Source: an uncultured Methanomicrobiales archaeon (lineage in GTDB: Archaea > Thermoplasmatota > Thermoplasmata > Methanomassiliicoccales > Methanomethylophilaceae). From it: 19,445 bases of DNA. Below are positions 1 through 6,464 of the stretch, piece by piece (position 1 is the first letter of the stretch; every line of letters starts with the position of its first letter). The notes beneath the pieces were generated by a model. The model did not search any database. It had not been told where the DNA came from and was given only the letters and a program-made list of their open reading frames with translations. The stretch is taken from the NCBI GenBank assembly GCA_937892275.1, contig CALAVG010000055.1, positions 1 through 19,445 on the forward strand. The letters are read 5' to 3'. A program made the position numbers and the translations under genes.

Positions 1-402
1 ATTCGCCTCCGGCACCAGTGCCGCTATCTTCGCCGCCACATCGGCGGTACAGGAGCTGGCCATACCGTAGGTCATACCGTGCAGTAGTCTGATGATATAC
101 AGCAGGTACAGACTGGAGGCATAGAAGTATGCCGCCGACATCACCACGGACATGACCAGCGAGGCGATGAGTACACGTTTCCTCCCTATCAGTTCGATGT
201 ATTTCCCGAAGAAGAATCTGGAGAGCAGTCCGCCGACGACGTAGAGTCCGGCGGCCAGTCCGGCTTCCGCAGAGGATGCACCGTATGTCACCGTAGCGAA
301 TCCGACGATGTTTATCAGGAGCGTGAAGTAGTTCAGGGAACAGCACATGGATATGGCCATATTCAGGATGAAATCCCTTGTGAATACAGGCTCCTTCTTC
401 AT
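1..402 (-). CDS. MFS transporter, N-terminal part (cut by window edge)
   Basis: The reading frame is open from an ATG at 402 to the window edge (134 codons), so only the N-terminal third of a usual 390-400 aa carrier is visible. It starts MKKEPVFTRDFILNMAISMC and shows about four hydrophobic segments. Between helices 2 and 3 lies GKYIELIGRKRV, which matches MFS motif A (G-x3-D/E-R-x-G-R-R). This family moves small solutes across the cytoplasmic membrane by proton-coupled transport or efflux; the substrate cannot be told from this part. It diverges from the flavoprotein gene at 494. An A/T-rich TAAATAC stretch about 25-30 bp upstream could be its TATA element, which would make the mRNA nearly leaderless. 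The family call is firm; the substrate is unknown. Confidence 0.85.
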   Translation of the reverse strand, partial: MKKEPVFTRDFILNMAISMCCSLNYFTLLINIVGFATVTYGASSAEAGLAAGLYVVGGLLSRFFFGKYIELIGRKRVLIASLVMSVVMSAAYFYASSLYLLYIIRLLHGMTYGMASSCTADVAAKIAALVPEAN

Positions 403-434
403 AATGCGTCCAATAAGGGGTAGTATTTACGGTT

Positions 435-442
435 TGACGTCA
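435..442. promoter_or_regulatory. 8-bp perfect palindrome TGACGTCA between divergent genes
   Basis: TGACGTCA is a perfect palindrome in the 91-bp gap between the divergent MFS and flavoprotein genes. It lies just upstream of the putative TATA element of each. It could be an operator for a dimeric regulator, but an 8-bp palindrome can also occur by chance. Confidence 0.25.
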
Positions 443-463
443 TAGCATCTGCATTTCGGTGAC

Positions 464-471
464 TATTATAA
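464..471 (+). promoter_or_regulatory. TATA element of the flavoprotein gene
   Basis: TATTATAA lies 23-30 bp before the ATG at 494. With the usual archaeal spacing of about 25 bp from TATA centre to start site, transcription would begin within a few bases of the start codon. No Shine-Dalgarno sequence precedes the ATG, which fits a leaderless or near-leaderless mRNA. Confidence 0.5.
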
Positions 472-493
472 CTGGGCAGTATGATTCGCATCC

Positions 494-895
494 ATGGCGC
501 AATTCACAGAAGAGATGCTCGAGGAGATGAAGGCGACCGGAATCATATCCTTCGCAACGGCATCCAAGGACGGAACACCCAACGTCGTACCCGTGGGAAT
601 GATCTTCATGGGAGACGACGGGAACATCTGGCTCGTGGACAACTATCTGAACAAGACACTTGCCAATCTGAAGGAGAACCCCAAGGCCGCGTTCTACATC
701 TGGACCAGGGACTTCAAGGAGTCATACCAGATCAAGGGAACCGTTACCATCGAGAACTCCGGAGCGGATTACCTCAAGGCAGTGAGCATAGCCCACGCCA
801 AGAAGGAGACATACCCTGCTAAGAACCTCATCAAGATGAAGGTCGAGGAAGTCTACTACGTGACACCCGGCGACCACGCCGGAAACAAGGTCTGA
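494..895 (+). CDS. Pyridoxamine 5'-phosphate oxidase-like FMN-binding split-barrel protein
   Basis: This 133-aa protein has the length and layout of the small single-domain split beta-barrel flavoproteins. An N-terminal helix (about residues 1-15) is followed by GIISFATASKDGTPNVVPVG, the typical first two strands that carry the flavin phosphate site, then strands around DGNIWLVDNY and KAAFYIW. Members bind FMN or F420 as homodimers in the cytoplasm and act as oxidases or reductases; many archaeal ones have no known substrate. True pyridoxamine phosphate oxidases are longer, so a role in vitamin B6 synthesis is not supported. The gene stands alone, diverges from the MFS gene and shares a terminator with the convergent gene downstream. 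Confidence 0.82.
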   Translation: MAQFTEEMLEEMKATGIISFATASKDGTPNVVPVGMIFMGDDGNIWLVDNYLNKTLANLKENPKAAFYIWTRDFKESYQIKGTVTIENSGADYLKAVSIAHAKKETYPAKNLIKMKVEEVYYVTPGDHAGNKV

Positions 896-908
896 AACAA
901 AAATTACC

Positions 909-930
909 GCTCCCGGATGATCCCGGGAGC
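909..930. terminator. Hairpin terminator between convergent genes
   Basis: GCTCCCGG (909-916) and CCGGGAGC (923-930) form a perfect 8-bp G/C-rich stem with a 6-nt loop. It lies between two convergent genes that stop at 895 and 941. On the minus strand the stem is followed by GGTAATTTTTG, a T-rich run; on the plus strand a weaker ATTGTCATT follows. It probably ends transcripts from both sides. Confidence 0.65.
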
Positions 931-940
931 ATTGTCATTC

Positions 941-1108
941 TCATTCGTCCTTGGGTTTGAGCAACCAAGGGGCGGCACCCATTATCGCACCGATCGGAAT
1001 CATGATGATGTCGACCAGAAGGTTGCCGTTGTAAAAGTACATGAAGGCCGTGAGGGCTGCTCCCACTATGGCTCCGATTATGAGGCCGTGCCTCATCTGT
1101 GTCATCAT
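941..1108 (-). CDS. Small two-helix membrane protein downstream of purB
   Basis: This 55-aa protein has a short polar N-terminus, a hydrophobic segment at about residues 8-25, a short NGN-containing turn, a second hydrophobic segment at about 31-50 and a charged tail KPKDE. The frame is open further upstream, but that part overlaps purB and is basic, low-complexity shadow sequence. I therefore start at ATG 1108 (or 1105), just after the purB stop. AGGTG, seven bases before ATG 1108 and inside the purB end, serves as Shine-Dalgarno site, so it is probably co-transcribed and perhaps translationally coupled. I do not recognise a family; the glycine/alanine-rich helices suggest a small integral membrane protein. 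Function unknown. Confidence 0.6.
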   Translation of the reverse strand: MMTQMRHGLIIGAIVGAALTAFMYFYNGNLLVDIIMIPIGAIMGAAPWLLKPKDE

Positions 1109-1109
1109 C

Positions 1110-2477
1110 TCAAGGCACCTGCCTGTCAAGGATGCTCTCGGCGGCCTCCACCATCTTGTCGACGATCTCCCTGGCACCTCCGACGTAGTTGGCGGCGTCC
1201 ATGGTGGCGATGATCTCCTCCTCAGTGAGAACTCCCTTCAGGTCCTCCCTCTCGAGGAGCACATCCCTGAGGTGCCTCTTCTCGTCCTCTGCGATCATGG
1301 AGCACGAACGGATGATCTCGTGTGCGTCCTGCCTTCCAATTCCCTTCTCGGTCAGCTTCATCATGAGGGGCTCTGCCATGACGAGTCCCCTGGAAGACTC
1401 GATGTTCTCGAGCATCTTGTCGGCGTGGACGTCGAGGCCCTCGAAGATCCAATTCATCTTCTTCAGGATCTCGTCGGTGAGGATGAATACATGGGGTAAT
1501 GTGAACCTCTCGGTGGATGAGTTGGACAAGTCCCTCTCATGCCAGAGGACCTGACTCTCGAACGTGGGTGTGACGAATCCTCTGATGACCCTTGCCAGAC
1601 CGCAGCAGTTCTCCGAGTTCATCGGGTTGCGCTTCTGGGCCATGGTGGAGCTTCCAACCTGCTTCTTGACATCGAAGAATTCGGATGCCTCTCCGATCTC
1701 GGACCTCTGGAGGTTCCTAACCTCGGTTCCGTACCTCTCGATGGAGGTGGCGATGTTGGCCATCAGGCAGATGACCTCGGTGTACCTGTCCCTTCCGACT
1801 ACCTGTGTGGCAGCAGGTTCGTAGGTGAGTTCCAGGTCCTGCATGACCCTTCTCTGGATCTCGAAGAAGTTCTTCCCCAATGCCGCTCCTGTACCGACGG
1901 CACCGGCCATCTTCCCTGCGCATGCCCTGGGCATGCACTCGATGATCCTCTCCCTGTGCCTGATCATCTCCGCGATGTATCCGGCGATCTTGAATCCGAA
2001 TGTGATTGGGATTGCGAACTGAGCGTGTGTCCTTCCGATCTCGAGGGTGTCCCTTTCCCTCTTGGCGATGACTGCAAGTGTATAGATGAAGTCCTCCACA
2101 TCCTTGAGGATGAGTTCCATCGCTGCTTTGATCTGCAGAGCTGTGGCGGTGTCCACGATATCGTTGGATGTGGCACCGAGGTGCACGTACCTTCCGGCAT
2201 CTCCCTCGCACTTCTCTGTCATTGCCTTGACCATGGCCATGAGGTCGTGCCTGGTCTCGCTCTCGATCTCTTTGATCCTATCGATGCTGACGACGTCCAG
2301 ACTGGCCACGCGGGTTATCTCCTTGGCATCCGCTTCGGATATGGTTCCGAGGGAGGCATGGGCCCTGGCCAGGGCGGCTTCTACATACATCTGGTTCTGG
2401 ATACGGCTCTCTTCGGAGAAGACCGCCTTCATATCGGCGCGGCCGTATCTGTAGTCGAGAGGACAGCTGTTGCTCAT
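1110..2477 (-). CDS. purB: Adenylosuccinate lyase
   Basis: PurB catalyses two steps of purine synthesis: it removes fumarate from SAICAR to give AICAR and from adenylosuccinate to give AMP. The 455-aa length is normal for the family. The fumarase/aspartase superfamily signature GSSTMAQKRNPMN sits at residues 275-287 and holds the flexible catalytic serine loop. GRTHAQFA contains the conserved His (about residue 151), and RHDLMA (about 76-81) is the other conserved His region. The C-terminal helical domain ends in DRQVP. It acts as a cytoplasmic homotetramer. No other purine gene is nearby. A small membrane-protein gene follows after one base. The ATG has no Shine-Dalgarno site but a TATA element about 30 bp upstream, so the mRNA is probably leaderless. 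Confidence 0.96.
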   Translation of the reverse strand: MSNSCPLDYRYGRADMKAVFSEESRIQNQMYVEAALARAHASLGTISEADAKEITRVASLDVVSIDRIKEIESETRHDLMAMVKAMTEKCEGDAGRYVHLGATSNDIVDTATALQIKAAMELILKDVEDFIYTLAVIAKRERDTLEIGRTHAQFAIPITFGFKIAGYIAEMIRHRERIIECMPRACAGKMAGAVGTGAALGKNFFEIQRRVMQDLELTYEPAATQVVGRDRYTEVICLMANIATSIERYGTEVRNLQRSEIGEASEFFDVKKQVGSSTMAQKRNPMNSENCCGLARVIRGFVTPTFESQVLWHERDLSNSSTERFTLPHVFILTDEILKKMNWIFEGLDVHADKMLENIESSRGLVMAEPLMMKLTEKGIGRQDAHEIIRSCSMIAEDEKRHLRDVLLEREDLKGVLTEEEIIATMDAANYVGGAREIVDKMVEAAESILDRQVP

Positions 2478-2508
2478 TGAAATCGATATGGCGATTGCGG
2501 GTACTGCT

Positions 2509-2514
2509 TATAAG
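2509..2514 (-). promoter_or_regulatory. TATA element of purB
   Basis: Read on the minus strand, CTTATAAG is centred about 34 bp before the purB ATG at 2477. This is the spacing expected for an archaeal TBP site with a start site just before the gene. Confidence 0.45.
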
Positions 2515-2533
2515 ACTATGCGCGCGAGACTTC

Positions 2534-4027
2534 TCACTGATACTTACGGTAGTCGTATCTACCGTCGCGTATCCTGTCCATAACCTCCGTCCCGACGCGT
2601 TCCAACTCATCGATGGGGAAGATCCCCGAGTTTATCGCCGTAGCGCCCTTCGATGACATGAGGCTGACGCTGCATCTTCCGACGCCGAATCTCCTCTGGA
2701 TGATGTCGGATGACACCCTGACTATCTGCGTCTTGTCGTACCTGATGTACTCCTTCTGCCTGTCGTATCCTCCGGTGATGAGCATGAACGTCTCTTCACC
2801 CATCTCGAATTCCCTGTTGTTGTGTGCCAGATAGCCGTGGATCATGAAAAGCAGGGGTATGATCACCACCAGGATCGTCTCGACGACTATGATCACGTAG
2901 CGGTCGAGATCGTTCCAGGAATCCAGAGGATAGTTGGCGCAGATGTACAGGAAGAGCACGCCTCCCGTGATTATGAATGCCAGCGACCAGAGGGCCCTGT
3001 TGGATATAGTGGGTATGAACGACTGCTTCGGCTGGGTGTGATGACCGGATTCGAACACGAATTCAGGAACCAGCTTACCGGCAAGATCATCAACGATGTC
3101 CTTTCCTTTAAGCGGGCACAGTAGCGGAAGACCTTCGGTATCTGCAAGTCCCACGACCTCGGCCTCCAAGAGGGATTTGCCGAGCAGACGGGCAAGGAGA
3201 GGCTCCCTGATACGGACGGAGTTGACTTTCTTGATGTTGAAGGAGCTACGGTATTTGTTTATCAGACCGCTCTCCACCGTGATGGTGTCCCCGACCCTGT
3301 AGATCCTGTAGTTGTAGTACCTGAGGATGGTCCTTATCCAGGGGATGATAGAGCTCACTGCGAATATCAGAAGTCCGACGATGGATACGCCCTCTCCGAT
3401 GAACATGGTTACTATGGAATAGGTCAGCGAGGCGAGACCGATCAGGGACGATGTGGTGGGCTGACCGAAGAATCCGTGTAGTATGACGTCCGCATTGGTG
3501 ATCTTGACCAGGGTCTCCTCGTTCTTCTCGTCCTCTACGACCATCTCCCTCTGGAAGATCCTGGCGGACACCATCTCGCGAAGTCTGTTCGCTTCTGCGT
3601 CGGGAAGTGTGAGAGTAGCCTCGGCACTGGCCGAGTTCACGGACGAATTGACGTTGAACAGGAGCATCGTAGTACCGAAGATGTGGTTGACCAGCGTCTT
3701 CTTCACATTGACTGATGCCAGTCTCGAATACTGGATGCTCACCTTGTTCTTGAAAAGCGTATCCCTGACCACGGTTATCTCGGTGGGCCCGAAGGTGTAG
3801 GTGGTCTTCATCCAGATCCTGATCGTCATGAACACGGATATCGCACCGATCACGAACATGACCATCAGCCATGTGGAACGGAACTCCACGCCGTTGCCGG
3901 AGAACAGACCGACCATCGTGACTATCCCTATGGTGATTATCTGGGTCAGGATGCTTTGGACTACTATTGTGTAGTGGTTCTTGTAGACCCCGGATTCCAG
4001 TTCGATCGGTTGAACTTCCTCATCCAT
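2534..4027 (-). CDS. Multi-domain bacterial-PH (DUF304/YdbT-like) membrane protein
   Basis: This 497-aa protein repeats one architecture three times: a pair of hydrophobic helices, then a beta-rich bacterial PH-like domain (bPH_2, formerly DUF304). Helix pairs lie near residues 20-70, 195-232 and 345-400, each followed by a PH-like unit. The family hallmark, an arginine-containing strand then a hydrophobic fGxx stretch, is seen at SRLASVNVKKTLVNHIFGTT and again at DIIQRRFGVGRCSVSLMSS. This is the layout of Bacillus YdbT, which works with the single-domain YdbS; in Bacillus the pair is linked to tolerance of membrane-active compounds. The start overlaps the end of the upstream single-domain gene by eight bases, so the two are probably translated together. 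Function in archaea is not known. Confidence 0.85.
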   Translation of the reverse strand: MDEEVQPIELESGVYKNHYTIVVQSILTQIITIGIVTMVGLFSGNGVEFRSTWLMVMFVIGAISVFMTIRIWMKTTYTFGPTEITVVRDTLFKNKVSIQYSRLASVNVKKTLVNHIFGTTMLLFNVNSSVNSASAEATLTLPDAEANRLREMVSARIFQREMVVEDEKNEETLVKITNADVILHGFFGQPTTSSLIGLASLTYSIVTMFIGEGVSIVGLLIFAVSSIIPWIRTILRYYNYRIYRVGDTITVESGLINKYRSSFNIKKVNSVRIREPLLARLLGKSLLEAEVVGLADTEGLPLLCPLKGKDIVDDLAGKLVPEFVFESGHHTQPKQSFIPTISNRALWSLAFIITGGVLFLYICANYPLDSWNDLDRYVIIVVETILVVIIPLLFMIHGYLAHNNREFEMGEETFMLITGGYDRQKEYIRYDKTQIVRVSSDIIQRRFGVGRCSVSLMSSKGATAINSGIFPIDELERVGTEVMDRIRDGRYDYRKYQ

Positions 4028-4559
4028 CTAGATCACGGTCTTTGAGAAGCTTGACTACGGTATCGTTCAGCATGGCCGCTATGCTCTCGGCTGTCTCTAT
4101 GTCCAAGTACTCCAGGGTGGTCACTCCGCCTGCGGTGGTGATGTTGACGTTCGCCAGCCCGAACATCCTGTTGATCGGTCCTTTGAGGACGACGACCTGG
4201 TGGATCCTCTCGATAGGGACCAGGACATGGGTTATGGTGACGATTCCCCTTCTTATCTCGGCCTTCTCGCTGTCTATCCTGTAGCGGTAGCGCCTGTAGA
4301 ATATCTGGGGGCTCACGGCGAGGTAGATGCCGATAAGCACCAGGATCGCGACCGTTATGATCAGAGTGGTATGGTACCAGCTGTCGAGGCGGTCCCCGAA
4401 GAACAGGAGACCCACGGCCGCAAAGGCGACGAGGATTCCGAATGTCAGTGCATTCTGGATGTACATCGCCTTCTTGCATGACGGCTGCAGTCTGTGGTAT
4501 CCGTCCGAAGTCATTCCGGTCTCGTCCACGGCGAACTCGTTGAACATTACCAGAGTCAT
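4020..4559 (-). CDS. Single bacterial-PH domain (YdbS-like) membrane protein
   Basis: This 179-aa protein has two transmembrane segments (about residues 36-54 and 64-82), a basic junction FYRRYRYRI (87-95) and one bPH_2 domain to the C-terminus. The hallmark is PIERIHQVVVLKGPINRMFG (115-134) followed by a strand ending TTAGG. It is the YdbS-like partner of the three-unit protein downstream and overlaps it by eight bases. The chosen ATG gives a 35-residue polar N-terminus before the first helix; ATG codons 5 or 16 are possible alternatives. The pair likely forms a membrane complex whose role is unproven. It diverges from the gene at 4648 across a repeat-rich promoter region. Confidence 0.85.
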   Translation of the reverse strand: MTLVMFNEFAVDETGMTSDGYHRLQPSCKKAMYIQNALTFGILVAFAAVGLLFFGDRLDSWYHTTLIITVAILVLIGIYLAVSPQIFYRRYRYRIDSEKAEIRRGIVTITHVLVPIERIHQVVVLKGPINRMFGLANVNITTAGGVTTLEYLDIETAESIAAMLNDTVVKLLKDRDLDG

Positions 4560-4592
4560 GATTCTTCGTCAATGATAAGGATGACGGTCGTT

Positions 4593-4606
4593 CGTTCCGA
4601 TGAACG
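4593..4606. repeat. Short inverted repeat in divergent promoter region
   Basis: CGTTC-CGAT-GAACG is a perfect 5-bp inverted repeat with a 4-bp spacer, between the divergent YdbS-like gene and the gene at 4648. It may be an operator half-site pair; it is short enough to be chance. Confidence 0.3.
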
Positions 4607-4618
4607 GACGCGATTCGG

Positions 4619-4641
4619 ATATATGTGAGCAGAACATATAT
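4619..4641. promoter_or_regulatory. Perfect 8-bp inverted repeat overlapping TATA-like sequence
   Basis: ATATATGT (4619-4626) and ACATATAT (4634-4641) are exact reverse complements separated by seven bases. The left arm resembles a TATA element, and the right arm ends six bases before the ATG at 4648. A protein bound here would cover both the transcription start and the translation start of the downstream gene. Alternatively the repeat may fold as a hairpin at the start codon. Confidence 0.5.
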
Positions 4642-4647
4642 GGTATC

Positions 4648-5082
4648 ATGACCGAGTATGACATCCTACTGTCGTTCGAAGGAGATGTGACCAAGGAAGA
4701 CCTGGACGTGATGGTCTACGACATGCAGATGATATCCGCACTGAACGTCGCATCCCGTGCGATCTTGGAGAATCAGGACAACATGAGGTTCGCGAAGGAG
4801 TACATGTCACGTACCAAGATCAATGTGCTGCCCGGTTCCAATTTCCCCGAAGCGGTCTACCTCGACGTCGTGCCTCCCAAACTCAGAGGGATCAGCGATA
4901 TGCACCAGTTCATGAGCGCGGTGATGTACTTCGTGTGCGACGCCTTGGATAAGATTAAGAACGGAAGGTATGACGACAACGGGGCCGACAGGAGGATCAA
5001 CCACGATATCTCCGCTCTGTTGGACAGAGGTGTGAAGCTCACCATAGAGGTCAGAGGCATTAGGTTCGTGTTCGAGAAATGA
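4648..5082 (+). CDS. Protein of unknown function, 144 aa
   Basis: I do not recognise this family. The product is a soluble 144-aa protein with mixed helix and strand content: an acidic N-terminus MTEYDILLSFEGDVTKEDLD, a helical section through about residue 60, a PGSNFPEAVYLDVVPPKLRG segment at about 60-80, and a C-terminal strand pair KLTIEVRGIRFVFEK. There is no signal peptide, membrane segment or metal motif. The frame opens earlier, at 4600, but that extension would run through the inverted repeat at 4619-4641. I chose ATG 4648 because it gives a compact protein just after a TATA-like element. It is divergent from the PH-domain operon, so joint control is possible. Confidence 0.7.
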   Translation: MTEYDILLSFEGDVTKEDLDVMVYDMQMISALNVASRAILENQDNMRFAKEYMSRTKINVLPGSNFPEAVYLDVVPPKLRGISDMHQFMSAVMYFVCDALDKIKNGRYDDNGADRRINHDISALLDRGVKLTIEVRGIRFVFEK

Positions 5083-5084
5083 GC

Positions 5085-5104
5085 AGGTTCCAAGAACAGA
5101 ACCT
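5085..5104 (+). terminator. Hairpin just after a stop codon, possible terminator
   Basis: AGGTTC (5085-5090) and GAACCT (5099-5104) form a perfect 6-bp stem with an 8-nt loop, two bases after the TGA at 5082. A second overlapping arrangement (CCTTC with GAAGG, 5102-5120) is possible. No T-run follows directly, so it may be an mRNA 3'-end structure instead of an intrinsic terminator. Confidence 0.35.
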
Positions 5105-5134
5105 TCTGGATACCTGAAGGATACGGCACGATAC

Positions 5135-5143
5135 TTTTATTTA
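5135..5143 (+). promoter_or_regulatory. TATA element of the phosphatidyltransferase gene
   Basis: TTTTATTTA is centred about 24 bp before the GTG start at 5163. The spacing predicts a transcript starting at or next to the start codon. Confidence 0.4.
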
Positions 5144-5162
5144 CAGTTGCGACTGGAGTAGT

Positions 5163-5690
5163 GTGTTCAAGAACCTGCCTAATGTGCTTTCGGTCTCCAG
5201 GATCTTCCTGGCCATCTCGCTGTTCTTCATCCCGGTGATGAGCGTACCGTTCCAGGTGATATACGTTCTGACATTCGTGACGGATATGCTTGACGGCAAC
5301 ATCGCCAGGCTTATGAACACCACCACGGAATTCGGAGCATCCCTGGACAGTTTTGCCGACATATTCTTCCTGGCAGCCTTCCTTTTCCTTGTTTTCCCGT
5401 GGATGGAACCCAGCTTACCGCTGATCGTCATGGCGGTCGTGATAGTCACGGCCAAACTGGTCTCGTTCCTGTGGGTGAGGATCGCCACCGGGACCGTTCA
5501 TACCTTCCACAACATCCTTTCAAAGATCGGATTCTTCGCGTTGATGATCCTTCCGTTCGTGTACATGTATGTGGGCGAACCAGCTCTCTGGGCAGAGATG
5601 TTCCTCATGCTGGCCGCAGGCATTTACGATTATATTTTGGCGTACAGGGTGATCAGGGATTTCCGGGCGAATTCAAGCGGCCGATTGTGA
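5163..5690 (+). CDS. CDP-alcohol phosphatidyltransferase family membrane enzyme
   Basis: The full family signature is present: D41-x2-DG-x2-AR49-x8-G58-x3-D62-x3-D66, read from TDMLDGNIARLMNTTTEFGA and the following residues. The aspartates bind the divalent metal and the CDP diphosphate; the last is the catalytic base. The 175-aa protein has about six hydrophobic helices, as usual for the family, and sits in the cytoplasmic membrane. It transfers a phospho-lipid group from a CDP-activated donor to an alcohol acceptor. In archaea the donor is usually CDP-archaeol, and the acceptor may be serine, glycerol phosphate or inositol phosphate; the acceptor cannot be read from sequence. The start is GTG 5163, giving FKNLPNVLSVSRI, which fits the usual N-terminus. 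It stands between two promoters, apparently as a single-gene unit. Confidence 0.9.
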   Translation: MFKNLPNVLSVSRIFLAISLFFIPVMSVPFQVIYVLTFVTDMLDGNIARLMNTTTEFGASLDSFADIFFLAAFLFLVFPWMEPSLPLIVMAVVIVTAKLVSFLWVRIATGTVHTFHNILSKIGFFALMILPFVYMYVGEPALWAEMFLMLAAGIYDYILAYRVIRDFRANSSGRL

Positions 5691-5792
5691 CCGCTAAGTT
5701 CTTGTGCAGGGATACGGGTACGGGGTATAACGGTCATTTATTTCCGCTCGATTATAGTAACACTTTAAACTGAGAAAGTATACTGAGATTGG

Positions 5793-6464
5793 ATGACCTC
5801 ACCAGAAGGCAAAAGTAACATGGACAAAAACGAACAGGAAGTGCTGATGTCGCCGATCTATCTGTCACCCGGCAACAGGAAGGTGGTAGTCTTCGGAGGA
5901 GGAAAGGTCGCTTTGAGGAAGTGCCTCCATTTCAAGGGTTTTCACATAAAGGTCATCGCACCGGAGATCCTTCCGGAATTGCGCGAGCTGGCCGACGAGG
6001 TCGTTGAGAAGGATGTCAATCCCGATACGGCTGCTCCCCTCATGGAAGGTGCGGACATCGTCGTCGCCGCTACCTCGGACCATGGGCTGAACAACGCCAT
6101 ACGTGATATCTCTCTATCTAAAGGGATAATGACCAATTCCGCCCATGGCGGAGGGGATGTCCTCATTCCCTCGGTATTGAAGCGCCCCGGATATTCGGTC
6201 ACGGTCTCGTCGGAAGGGCGTGTCCCTGCCTTCCCGCCGTATGTCATCAAGGCATTGGACAGTTTCCTCGATCAATCATACGATTCAATGTTGGATCTTC
6301 TAGTGAAGGTTCGCCCTATAGTCAAGGAGAAGATAGCCACCCAGCCCGAAAGGGCGGCATTCCTCGCTGGAGTCCTGGATAGTGCAGATGTCTGGGCACT
6401 TCTGGAGGAAGGCAAGGAGGAAGAGGCGTTCAGAATGGTGATTTCGGAAGGAGGTCTAGAATGA
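5793..6464 (+). CDS. sirC: Precorrin-2 dehydrogenase (sirohydrochlorin-forming), first gene of the tetrapyrrole operon
   Basis: This enzyme oxidises precorrin-2 to sirohydrochlorin with NAD+. It matches the N-terminal part of CysG/Met8. YLSPGNRKVVVFGGGKVALR carries the Rossmann glycine motif (residues 35-40), followed by IVVAATSD at about 89-96, NSAHGGGDVLIPSVLKR (about 115-131) and the VSSEGRVPAF stretch typical of the dimer and active-site region. At 223 aa it lacks the CysG methyltransferase half, which is encoded separately by cobA downstream. ATG 5793 follows an A/T-rich upstream region but gives an extra 18-residue polar tail; ATG 5847, preceded by AGGAAGTG, matches the usual family N-terminus (MSPIYL) and may be the true start. 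Its stop overlaps the hemA start (ATGA). Confidence 0.88.
   Translation: MTSPEGKSNMDKNEQEVLMSPIYLSPGNRKVVVFGGGKVALRKCLHFKGFHIKVIAPEILPELRELADEVVEKDVNPDTAAPLMEGADIVVAATSDHGLNNAIRDISLSKGIMTNSAHGGGDVLIPSVLKRPGYSVTVSSEGRVPAFPPYVIKALDSFLDQSYDSMLDLLVKVRPIVKEKIATQPERAAFLAGVLDSADVWALLEEGKEEEAFRMVISEGGLE
6450..6455 (+). promoter_or_regulatory. Strong Shine-Dalgarno site of hemA
   Basis: GGAGGT, five bases before the hemA ATG at 6461 and inside the end of the dehydrogenase gene, is the clearest ribosome-binding site of the operon. It fixes the hemA start and supports coupled translation. Confidence 0.7.

Noticed and set aside
1539..2480. 313-codon open frame on the plus strand opposite purB
   Set aside because: It is antisense to a well-conserved gene, has no family features and no promoter. 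Long antisense frames are common opposite G/C-biased genes.
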